Shown in pieces: positions 54,798 to 61,882 of a stretch of DNA of 64,000 bases. The notes beneath the pieces are model-generated. The model was not told where the DNA came from, searched no databases, and saw nothing but the letters and a program-made list of their open reading frames with translations. How positions within the stretch are numbered: position 1 is the first letter of the stretch; each line of letters opens with the position of its first letter. The translations under genes and the position numbers were made by a program. The DNA is from Porticoccus hydrocarbonoclasticus MCTG13d. Its GTDB lineage: Bacteria; Pseudomonadota; Gammaproteobacteria; Pseudomonadales; Porticoccaceae. The stretch covers positions 2,232,001 through 2,296,000 of the forward strand of contig NZ_JQMM01000001.1 of assembly GCF_000744735.1 (NCBI RefSeq), given 5' to 3'.

Positions 54798-55121
54798 AGT
54801 TATCTCACCATACCTAACTACAGCTAACGTCTTGAATGGTTCAGGAGCGACAGGGTTGGAACATCTGAGAAACAGGGTTTTTCATGCAGATGCTCACTGC
54901 GAACAGCTTACGGAAAATTCTGCTTTCTGGCACCGCCAGTTTTCGAAAGAACTAGACAGGAGTCTATGGAGCGGCCAATGACCAATCCACAAAAAAATAT
55001 CGTCAGGCAATCAATGAAGTCGATAAAGAAAGGGACTCAAACCACATGAAACGAACTGATTTACCACAATGAAACAGGTGGTAAGCCATGCAAGCCGAGC
55101 CTATAAAAAATATCATACATA
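54798..55121. other. Intergenic region without a supported gene
   Basis: About 320 bp between mtfA and the first PEP-CTERM gene's terminator. Short frames exist but none has a ribosome site or recognisable motif. Nothing further is called. Confidence 0.6.
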
Positions 55122-55165
55122 AAAATGTGGGCCAGGCTTCCATAAATTAGAGAAGCCTGGCCCAC
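55122..55165 (-). terminator. Terminator after the first PEP-CTERM gene
   Basis: A perfect 14-bp stem (55127-55140 with 55152-55165), 11-nt loop, followed on the minus strand by a short U-run. On the plus strand a T-run also follows within a few bases. It lies 79 bp beyond the stop. Confidence 0.85.
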
Positions 55166-55243
55166 AACTATTTTTAATCAGACGAGTCTGTCACTCACGT
55201 TACTGATTCATTAGATCCGAACAGCAAATGGGACTGCTGGCAA

Positions 55244-55909
55244 TCAGGCCAGAGCACGTCTACGACGCTGCAGACCGAGGCCAGCCAGGCCCAGACCAAC
55301 CAGCAACAGAGTACCAGGGACTGGAATCTGACCGGTAGCCCGGGATGTTGTATAGGCCAGATCGTCCGATGCAATCTCTGACCCGGAAATAGTGATTGAC
55401 CCAATAGCAACCGTAGACAGCACACTCACAAATTCCATAGTGCCGTCACCCGGGCCAAAGCCGTTAGCTCTGGAAACGATATCCAGCGATTCCGCGGCAA
55501 GACCAAAAAACTCGATAAACTCCGAACCGGCACCAGCAGCACTGAACCAGCCGCTGAATCCGAAAATCCCACCCAGTCCAGAAAAATCCAGGGAATAGCT
55601 ACCGAAGCCATACCCAACACCAAAGCGTGAGCCTGAATTCGGGACAATCGCACTTGATGACCTGAAGTCAATCCAGTCACCCGCGTCAACCGACCGATGA
55701 TTTACTGAACCATCGACAACACTCACGTCTCCGCCAAACAACGTGGTTAAAACTGTTCGACTGCCAGGCGTGCCTTCGTAGTCTTCAACCGCATCGGGAG
55801 TGAACAGCCCGCTGGTAATGGGACTCGCATGAACACTGAAAGTACCAACCGACATGGCCATACCCAAGCCCAATCCGAACAGAATTTTTTTGTATTGACC
55901 ACGCATCAT
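55244..55909 (-). CDS. PEP-CTERM sorting-signal protein (221 aa)
   Basis: A secreted or surface protein with an N-terminal signal peptide (ILFGLGLGMAMSVGTFSVHAS) and a C-terminal exosortase-type sorting tail: a P-x-P motif, a hydrophobic segment and a basic cluster (IPVPGTLLLVGLGLAGLGLQ, then RRRR). The middle is Gly/Ser-rich with no recognised catalytic domain, typical of matrix or exopolysaccharide-associated proteins. AGAGGT precedes the ATG pair; either Met may start. A -24/-12 promoter match lies 78-95 bp upstream. No exosortase gene is in the window. Confidence 0.88.
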   Translation of the reverse strand: MMRGQYKKILFGLGLGMAMSVGTFSVHASPITSGLFTPDAVEDYEGTPGSRTVLTTLFGGDVSVVDGSVNHRSVDAGDWIDFRSSSAIVPNSGSRFGVGYGFGSYSLDFSGLGGIFGFSGWFSAAGAGSEFIEFFGLAAESLDIVSRANGFGPGDGTMEFVSVLSTVAIGSITISGSEIASDDLAYTTSRATGQIPVPGTLLLVGLGLAGLGLQRRRRALA

Positions 55910-55986
55910 TAGTACCTCTTTTTCGATATATTAATTATGTAACGATGAATCAACCGCCACTTTACTACATTCAAGTTTAATACATC

Positions 55987-56003
55987 AGCAAAATCCAGGC
56001 CAA
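55987..56003 (-). promoter_or_regulatory. Predicted sigma-54 (-24/-12) promoter of the first PEP-CTERM gene
   Basis: The minus strand reads TTGGCCTGGATTTTGCT. GG and GC are separated by exactly 10 bases, with TTGC at -12, close to the consensus TGGCAC-N5-TTGC. The position, about 80 bp before the start codon, suits a promoter. A RpoN activator would be needed. Confidence 0.6.
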
Positions 56004-56671
56004 AATGTAAATATAAATAAAAATCAAACAGTTAACTAAAATTCTTTGATACTTGAATCCCGGCAATGTAAAGGAACCTGACGACCTCAAAGGCATGACC
56101 CTTTTACCATTTCTACAACGAAGCCGAAGGCTGGAACTCAAATATGAATAAAAACTCCCCGTTTAAAACAGCGTTGAAAGTCATCGGCAATATTTATCTT
56201 TACCCTGCCACAAACTCATGCCAATCCTGAACACATTAACAACATCGGCACCCTGCCCGGCATTAGCCCATCTTTTGACCTGGGGATTTACTGCCCTGAG
56301 TTCCATGCCGCCTTGGGGTGTTTGGCACCATTGTGCATGGTAGATTTCAGACTTTTTTGGATGCGTTTCGGTACGGGTCAGGGCACCAAAAATGTTAATC
56401 ATAAGCGGTAAAAAATCAGATTTTATAAAGCTGAAATCTCGTGTATCGCCACTTTTCAATGAAGCGCTGAGATATTACAAATAAAAAGGGAATCTATCCC
56501 GGCCCACTATTGATGGGGAAGCCACATTTTGAATCCTTGACCGGGAATTTCTACTTCGAACCCCCAATCGTCGATGGTTTTTGTGTGGGGGGGCTGCTCC
56601 GTGAAGGTTTATATAAGGTATCCCCACCACCTCGTCAAACCGTACCCCATTAACTTCAGGGCTGCGTTTTA
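56004..56671. other. Long intergenic region without a supported gene
   Basis: About 670 bp of relatively A/T-rich sequence between two minus-strand genes. It contains one 92-codon frame (56181-56459, minus) with no signal, motif or ribosome site, and a seven-G run near 56587. It looks like degraded or non-coding DNA. Confidence 0.55.
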
Positions 56672-56956
56672 TTAAAAGTTGACGTCACTGATATTAATCC
56701 AGACCTGACCGATAATCACAAGGGCGACAATAATAAACCAGCTACCGTAAACAAGGTTATTACGGCCAATTCTGCCTTGCCGGTGCAGCCTGAATCCGTA
56801 CAGAATCATCGCCGAAAATATCACCTGAATTCCAAGAATTCCGAGCGCCGAAGCTACCGAGCCAATGTCCGGTTTAAACCCCAGGGCAACAGCCAGAAAT
56901 CCAACGACACCAAATGTGAACAGCAACCAACTAAAAATTCGCAGAAACTTGAGCAT
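56672..56956 (-). CDS. Small three-helix membrane protein, function unknown
   Basis: A 94-residue protein with three hydrophobic helices (FSWLLFTFGVVGFLAVALGF, LGILGIQVIFSAMILYGF, WFIIVALVIIGQVWI) separated by a basic loop (RLHRQGRIGRNN). No family recognised. The start at 56956 is chosen because AGGGGG lies 5 bp upstream; the frame runs to 57013. It stands alone between the two sigma-54-linked PEP-CTERM genes. Confidence 0.6.
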   Translation of the reverse strand: MLKFLRIFSWLLFTFGVVGFLAVALGFKPDIGSVASALGILGIQVIFSAMILYGFRLHRQGRIGRNNLVYGSWFIIVALVIIGQVWINISDVNF

Positions 56957-57339
56957 ATGCCCCCTAAATATCACAGTTGCGTTACAGGCAGGAAATAACC
57001 TGTAGATGACCAACCTTATGAGCGTTTGCCACTTTACAGTCAGACTGCTTGATCAGCACAAGCAGCCAAAGCAAGCAGCCAAAAGAGTCATAAACCTGAA
57101 TTATGTTAAGTGATGAAAGCAGATAGCGAAAAGTAGTTAATCAATAATTATTGTGACCCTTTCCATTTGAATGCTCAGCGCTCCCTTTAATTAATTCTCA
57201 GTTGTTAGCAATTCTTTCATCTTCTAAAAATTGGCACCACGGACTTTACCGGTTGTACTGTCAACATAATTTACAGCCAGCCACTACCCAACACCCCAAG
57301 CATTTACTAACTCATTGTAATTAAATGAAATAATAAATA

Positions 57340-57356
57340 TGGCACACTTTATGCTT
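57340..57356 (+). promoter_or_regulatory. Predicted sigma-54 (-24/-12) promoter of the second PEP-CTERM gene
   Basis: The plus strand reads TGGCACACTTTATGCTT, with GG and GC separated by exactly 10 bases and a perfect TGGCAC -24 element; the -12 element is ATGCT instead of TTGCT. It lies about 92 bp before the ATG at 57447. Confidence 0.65.
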
Positions 57357-57387
57357 AACATAAACCACAAGACTTGAGCAACGTCTG

Positions 57388-57405
57388 GCAGTGTTGAGAC
57401 ACTGC
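57388..57405 (+). promoter_or_regulatory. Hairpin in the 5' leader of the second PEP-CTERM gene
   Basis: Perfect 7-bp stem (57388-57394 with 57399-57405) and a TGAG loop in the leader between the predicted promoter and the start codon. A GCGAAAGCC segment follows directly. No known riboswitch class could be matched. Confidence 0.35.
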
Positions 57406-57446
57406 AGCGAAAGCCACCTAACTGGCAGTAAAATTTGGAGAACAAC

Positions 57447-57953
57447 ATGATTACAAAGAAATTCCTGGGAAAGTGCGTAGCCATATGTGCACTGGTATTC
57501 AGCGGCTCCCTGTACGCAGCACCCATTTATGTCGGCAGCTGGGATACCTACAATGCCGACGGCCCGAGCTGGAGTGAATTCACAACGCCAACCTACACTG
57601 GCCAGGAAGTTGCCGCCCTGCTGTTTGGTGGCAGCTATAGCAATTACGCGATTTCAACCGTGAGTGCCGACCCCCTGGCCATCAACAACATGGTCTGGCT
57701 TGACCAGATCTATATCGGGGTCGACCTCTTCGGCGAAAGCTACCGGGTTGATTCCAACAACAACGGTATTTACGACATTCGGGGCGACACCAGCGCCTGG
57801 GTCAGAGACAACGGCCAGGGTGACGGATACATCAACTATGCTTTCCTGATTGAGCAAACTCCCGGTGGCACTGTGCCCGCACCCGGCACCTTGCTGCTGT
57901 TGGGCATTGGCCTCGCGGCCCTGAGCCTGAGAGCCAAACTCGCCGCACGCTGA
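57447..57953 (+). CDS. PEP-CTERM sorting-signal protein (168 aa)
   Basis: A short secreted protein. The signal peptide is CVAICALVFSGSLYAAP, and the C-terminal sorting tail is VPAPGTLLLLGIGLAALSL followed by RAKLAAR. The middle is rich in Asn, Asp, Tyr and Gly, with DSNNNGIYDIRGDTSAW resembling a calcium-binding or beta-rich segment. The ATG at 57447 has GGAG 7 bp upstream; the frame also allows a TTG at 57435. It has its own predicted sigma-54 promoter and a strong terminator (58019-58041), so it is a single-gene unit. Function unknown. Confidence 0.88.
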   Translation: MITKKFLGKCVAICALVFSGSLYAAPIYVGSWDTYNADGPSWSEFTTPTYTGQEVAALLFGGSYSNYAISTVSADPLAINNMVWLDQIYIGVDLFGESYRVDSNNNGIYDIRGDTSAWVRDNGQGDGYINYAFLIEQTPGGTVPAPGTLLLLGIGLAALSLRAKLAAR

Positions 57954-58018
57954 AAACCACTCGGATTACTGCCCAGAGGTATCTTCTTGGCAGTACAGCT
58001 TGCTTCATATTGAAGTCC

Positions 58019-58041
58019 GCCCCGCATCGCGGGGCTTTTTT
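58019..58041 (+). terminator. Terminator after the second PEP-CTERM gene
   Basis: A 7-bp GC-rich stem (58019-58025 with 58029-58035), 3-nt loop, followed by six T at 58036-58041. It lies 66 bp after the stop. Confidence 0.92.
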
Positions 58042-58051
58042 ATGCTAATTT

Positions 58052-58290
58052 CTAATGCGACGCGTCCACCTCAGGAACAATGCGTCCACTTTCAGGGAAG
58101 TCGGCCAGCAGCCTACTCAAAACTCGTGATTTTGTACCTTTATTAGAAATACATTCCCCATTGGCAACCCGCTCTTCGGCTTTATAAAGCCCCTCCAACA
58201 GCTCGAGCCGCTATTGCATCCTCTCATATTCCCGGACGTCCACCAGCACAGGAACTCCACGCCCTCTCGTGTTAACACCATAAAACGGCG
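58052..58290 (-). pseudogene. Decayed toxin-antitoxin remnant (Phd/YefM-like plus ParE-like piece)
   Basis: On the minus strand an open frame reads VNTRGRGVPVLVDVREYERM, then an in-frame TAG at 58211-58213, then RLELLEGLYKAEERVANGE. This is the pattern of a Phd/YefM antitoxin. The same frame continues into SRLLADFPESGRIVPEVDAS, ending at 58052, which resembles the internal FPESGRIVPE segment of ParE/RelE toxins. Antitoxin and toxin pieces are joined with most of both genes missing, and no start codon or ribosome site remains. The family match is by eye. Confidence 0.6.
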
Positions 58291-58622
58291 GGTTTAATGG
58301 ATCTGCTTTACAAATATGGAGACACCCACCAGAAACACAGAAAGCGGGCGGATATCTTTACCTGAGTGAATTCTTGACGTGGGAATTACCTGCGTACATT
58401 TAAATGCACTTCTATATTGTGGAGCTGGCAAGGTGGGTCGCAGTGAGTGATTTATCGGTGCAGCGCGCCGATAAAACAATACGATGGCATGGGTTCTACG
58501 CCAATCAAAATGGATGCCGGGCCCTTTGTTAAACCGTACTCAACAGGTTGCGAAAACCATATTTTTAAGTTCAACCAGGACCCGGGTTTCTTGCTCGAGA
58601 GTAGAAGCCCCTGCCTCAACGG
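58291..58622. other. Intergenic region without a supported gene
   Basis: About 330 bp between the toxin-antitoxin remnant and the stop of the third PEP-CTERM gene. It contains an 11-bp hairpin (58451-58461 with 58465-58475, one G-U pair) without a T-run, so it is not a clear terminator. No gene is supported. Confidence 0.5.
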
Positions 58623-60086
58623 CTACTTCAAAAGACGAGCTCGACTGGCCCAGATCCCGGCGAGCCCAAGGAGGAAAAGGGGCAGTATCGCGGGTGTTGG
58701 CACTGGGGTCGCAAACCGGCTTGCAAGATCTTCAGTGGAAAAAGGGCCATCAGAGGAAAAGGTCCATGTAGCAAAATTTATGAACTGCCCTGAGAGCACC
58801 TGGTTATTCAGGATAGCGAGGGAGAGATTGATCAGATCGTCAGTAATCTCGAATGAGAGAAGGTCGGACAGCAGGTAGTCGTTCAAAAAAACGCTGTTGT
58901 TGCCTGCGCCGCCGTCGAAGATGCCGTTAATCAGCAGGCCCGAGGTCAACCCCTCCACGGTTAGCAGGTCGTCGCCCGCACCAAAGATCACATCGCCGAA
59001 GATGTTGCTGTCGCCCGAGACCAGCAGACTGCTATCGCCCTGTTCGGGGGCAAGCTGGATGGCGGTGCCGGACCGACCCCGCAGGGTGCCGCTGTTCTCG
59101 ATGGTGATCTCGGAGGTGCTGGCCTCATCCGTGCCGATGGCGCGGACACCTTCGATATAGCCTTCGTTGATGATGGTCAGTGGGCCTGCGGGGCGGACAT
59201 CGCCCTGCGTGGGTTCGAACAATGTATCCACGTCGATGCCGCTGCCGCCATCCATTGAATCACTCGCCGATCCCGTGGACACAATCACACCAGTGGCATG
59301 GTTGTGCACCCGCCCCTCGTCAATGTCGATCCCGTCATCGGTGCCGAGAATCACACCGTGGTTATCCAACGTCCCGCTGGCGAACTGCACACCGTCTTCG
59401 TCGTCAGTCGCAATCGAGCCATCTATGGACCAACTGCGAGTCGTCGCGTTCCACTCCAGCCCGCGGAGGGCAATGGTGCCACGGTTCTCAATGGTGAAGT
59501 CCTCACGCGCTTCGACCACTTCCTCACCGCCCCGCAGTGTGCCGTGGTTAATCACGGTGCCGCCCGGTCCGCGACTCTGGATGGCGCGGCCCTCGGTGCT
59601 TTCGATCAGGCCATAATTGGTGATATTAGCGTTTTCCAGTTCGTCACCATTGTCCAATCGGACAGCCTGATTGCGCGCGAGGATTTCACCGCTTTCCCGG
59701 TTGATCAGGGTGAAATTGTCAGCATCGTCCTGAAGGCGGATACCCCGGTCACCGCCACGGATAGTGCCGGAATTGTCAACCGTCAGGTTAGCACCTGTGC
59801 CCCGGATCGCGTCATCGTCGCCGCTTTCGATCAGGCCCTGATTGTCGACCGACTGATCCGACCCGCCCAATTGCACCGGGCGTCCTTCTGTGCGGACGAT
59901 CTGCGCATCACTTTCGACGGTCACTGACAGATTGTTTCGGTCGTCGTCAATATTGCCACTGTCAGCCGCAGTGCAGGTCAGCGTCGGGGAATCGACAGTG
60001 CCGCCTTCAATACATTGCTCCGCCATTGCTGGCACGCTGGACCAGGCCAGTGCTGCAGCGAGCACCACTTTATGGGTATTTTTCAC
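58623..60086 (-). CDS. Large repetitive PEP-CTERM-type surface protein
   Basis: A 487-residue secreted protein. A signal peptide (VVLAAALAWSSVPAMAEQ) precedes at least eight irregular repeats of the form (V/I)xNxGxIxxx, for example VDNQGLIESGDDDAIRGTG, VDNSGTIRGGDRGIRLQ, LDNHGVILGTDDGIDIDEG and IENSGTLRGRSGTAIQ, predicting a right-handed beta-helix as in adhesins and autotransporter passengers. An FGAGDDLLTVEG and DGGAGNNSVFLND pair resembles haemolysin-type calcium-binding motifs. The C-terminus is a P-x-P, hydrophobic helix and basic tail (VPTPAILPLFLLGLAGIW, then ASRARLLK). The GTG at 60086 is chosen because GGAGG lies 5 bp upstream. Confidence 0.85.
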   Translation of the reverse strand: MKNTHKVVLAAALAWSSVPAMAEQCIEGGTVDSPTLTCTAADSGNIDDDRNNLSVTVESDAQIVRTEGRPVQLGGSDQSVDNQGLIESGDDDAIRGTGANLTVDNSGTIRGGDRGIRLQDDADNFTLINRESGEILARNQAVRLDNGDELENANITNYGLIESTEGRAIQSRGPGGTVINHGTLRGGEEVVEAREDFTIENRGTIALRGLEWNATTRSWSIDGSIATDDEDGVQFASGTLDNHGVILGTDDGIDIDEGRVHNHATGVIVSTGSASDSMDGGSGIDVDTLFEPTQGDVRPAGPLTIINEGYIEGVRAIGTDEASTSEITIENSGTLRGRSGTAIQLAPEQGDSSLLVSGDSNIFGDVIFGAGDDLLTVEGLTSGLLINGIFDGGAGNNSVFLNDYLLSDLLSFEITDDLINLSLAILNNQVLSGQFINFATWTFSSDGPFSTEDLASRFATPVPTPAILPLFLLGLAGIWASRARLLK

Positions 60087-60311
60087 GTATGCCTCCAAGA
60101 CTGATCATTAACATCAGCACTGATGCTAGAGGTCTATCGTGACAACCCGATGAATCTTGTATGACAGAGATGTCGGCCGCGACACACCAGAAATCAGGCA
60201 GCGTGTGACTGAAAGGGAAAGTCAACCAGAGGCCAATACTCAATGACCAGAACTTCGTAAGACTAGAAATTAAAGGGGTCGTAGCAGCTCATACAGCCTG
60301 TGGTGTGAGTT

Positions 60312-60429
60312 AAGTGGGACAAACATAGGGACAGTAGATATGGTTAAAAAATAATCGTTACGACACCTTTAATTTACCTTTGTTTAAAAAGTCTTATCTG
60401 ACCCCACTTATTTTGACCCCACTTATTTT
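60312..60429. repeat. Inverted and tandem repeat resembling RAYT/REP-associated sequence
   Basis: A perfect 15-bp tandem duplication (GACCCCACTTATTTT at 60400-60414 and 60415-60429) is preceded by AAGTGGG at 60312-60318, the inverse of CCCACTT at 60403-60409, and by GGGACAGT near 60328. Sequences of the form GGGGTCAGA and GGGACAGT commonly border IS200-like REP-associated transposase genes. That link is from memory, and no transposase is present here. Confidence 0.5.
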
Positions 60430-60685
60430 CGCCATTTGATGGCCAAAAGTGCTTTATTGGGCAAACCCTCCCATGACTCAAACGGTGTTTTTTTGGAGAA
60501 ACCGATACGCCACAGTCGCGCAAGAGCTTTCGGACATACTCAGTGTCGGACCAAAGGGATGTGTCTGAGGCATGAATACCCAGAGCACTAGCTCTCCGTT
60601 TGGCCTCGGCATAGCTGAGACCGGCGAGTGCAGCAGACGCGGCAATGCCGCAACCGGTTATTTCCTCTTGGATGACGACATCCAT
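60423..60685 (-). pseudogene. Frameshifted, truncated gene resembling small C39-like cysteine peptidase family
   Basis: The frame from the ATG at 60685 reads MDVVIQEEITGCGIAASAAL, then GLSYAEAKRRASALGIHASD and SDTEYVRKLLRDCGVSVSP. The Gly-Cys-Gly-Ile-Ala segment resembles the catalytic cysteine region of papain-fold C39-type proteins. At a run of seven A (60488-60494) the homologous reading moves to the -1 frame: PFESWEGLPNKALLAIKW and a stop at 60423. The second half with the expected catalytic His is missing, cut at the tandem repeat. In the original frame the sequence runs on without homology to 60374. Confidence 0.55.
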
Positions 60686-60694
60686 ATCTTTACC

Positions 60695-60793
60695 AATTAA
60701 CGACGCCAACACGGGCCGCAGTGGAGGCGCGAAACGCCCGAACAGAGGTCTGAGCCCTGCAAAGTAGGGCTAAAGTACTTGGCTTTGTTAGGT
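60695..60793 (-). other. Integron attC-like recombination site
   Basis: 99 bp. On the minus strand it begins ACCTAAC (60787-60793, matching RYYYAAC), then AAA, then GCCAA (60779-60783); it ends with TTGGC (60705-60709), a 3-nt spacer and GTTAATT (60695-60701, one mismatch to GTTRRRY). The inner boxes are perfectly complementary. The TAA of the first box is the stop codon of the preceding HNH-like gene, as in cassettes. No integrase is in the window, and the central arm does not fold into one clear hairpin, so confidence is moderate. Confidence 0.45.
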
Positions 60794-61576
60794 GTCATTG
60801 CCCTTACGTGGTGGAAAAGGAGTTTTAGATCCATCCCCAAATGTCAAAAACCCATTCCAGCTCAAGCCGATATACAAACGTGCCCCCTTTTTCCTATCCA
60901 TAAAAAGGGCACCTGGGTGATATAAATGCTGCAACCCCTTCTCACTGTAATAATTAAGCAGCTCGGGAGCTTCTCCTTGTTCCAATCTTTCCGTTAAATC
61001 TGTATTGAAAGAGGCAAATAGAGGCATTCCATTAACGCTTATATACGCCCCTCCCATGATTAATCCAAATGGAGTCTTAAGATTTATTGCCTTAAAGGAT
61101 GCGCCTCCTCTTGGTTGGTAAGTTGGACAAATCCCCTCAACACTATATAAGCCGATCTTATTTGGAATCGGCTCCAAACCAAATATTGCTCTTACGATAT
61201 CATCCGATGGCAGCAGCTTTTGAGGACCAAGCCACCCTGCAGCAGCTGTATTTATCACTGTTTTTAATAGCCATCGTTCTAGTAATTCACCCTCCAACCA
61301 CAATGTATCCTCAAAATTTTCATCGTTAGCTTGAGCTTGAAAGTTAGATATTTTACCAATTGTAGAATCTAATGGGCTAAGCAGTGAATTGTGATGCCTA
61401 CAAAGAATATTTGATTTTTCGGCACCTTGAGTTGGCTTTCCTCCTCTGATACGTTTTACGCCTTTCACAACTGGAGGGCAGCCACATCCCGCCTTAAATA
61501 AAGCATTACTAATAATATGTTCACCAGACATTCCGTTGCATCCGCCTAGTGATTTAGCCCAACACCTGCTACTCAT
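60788..61576 (-). CDS. Orphan HNH endonuclease-like protein
   Basis: A 262-residue protein. Its N-terminus has a layout common to HNH-type zinc folds: CWAKSLGGCNGMSGEHIISN (Cys pair, then Glu-His) and NILCRHHNSLLSPLD (Cys-x-x-His followed by Asn). The remaining 190 residues show no recognised domain. The DNA is richer in A/T than its surroundings. The stop codon lies inside the attC-like site, which suggests it arrived as a mobile cassette. Nuclease activity is inferred from the motif only. It might equally be a defence or hypothetical protein. Confidence 0.6.
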   Translation of the reverse strand: MSSRCWAKSLGGCNGMSGEHIISNALFKAGCGCPPVVKGVKRIRGGKPTQGAEKSNILCRHHNSLLSPLDSTIGKISNFQAQANDENFEDTLWLEGELLERWLLKTVINTAAAGWLGPQKLLPSDDIVRAIFGLEPIPNKIGLYSVEGICPTYQPRGGASFKAINLKTPFGLIMGGAYISVNGMPLFASFNTDLTERLEQGEAPELLNYYSEKGLQHLYHPGALFMDRKKGARLYIGLSWNGFLTFGDGSKTPFPPRKGNDT

Positions 61577-61882
61577 ATTGTCTTCATTAATTTATGAGGG
61601 ATCTTGTACACCTATACAGTACGTTAATGATGGCTTTGCCATCATAATAATTATTAGAGTGTATTCCTTATAATTCATAGCACTCAAAACAAACCTCTTT
61701 AACTTTTTGAATAACAAGTTATTATTTTTTCACATTGGAATGAATATTTTTATTAAAGTGGGCAAGCCCTCTTTAATTCTTCTGCCACTCTGGATGGGAG
61801 GTGCAACAGAATCCATGAATGAGGCTGGCATGGCGAAATATACTTTTCTTGCACCCATTGCTTCGTTTATGCCGGTTCGCAA
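61577..61882. other. A/T-rich intergenic region
   Basis: About 300 bp between the HNH-like gene and the radical SAM gene. It holds a perfect 8-bp hairpin (61627-61634 with 61638-61645) without a T-run. A plus-strand frame starting at 61707 is not recognisable and overlaps the radical SAM gene. Confidence 0.5.

Noticed and set aside
54798-55121. Possible small genes after mtfA
   Set aside because: Frames are short, start codons lack ribosome sites, and no reading frame has a recognisable motif.
56181-56459. 92-codon minus-strand frame in the long intergenic region
   Set aside because: No ribosome site, signal peptide or family motif; composition resembles random translation.
58451-58475. Hairpin considered as terminator of the third PEP-CTERM gene
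   Set aside because: It lies about 150 bp past the stop and has no T-run in either direction.
59298-59927. 209-codon plus-strand frame within the repetitive PEP-CTERM gene
   Set aside because: Antisense to a protein with a signal peptide, repeats and a sorting tail; the repeats keep the opposite frame open by composition.
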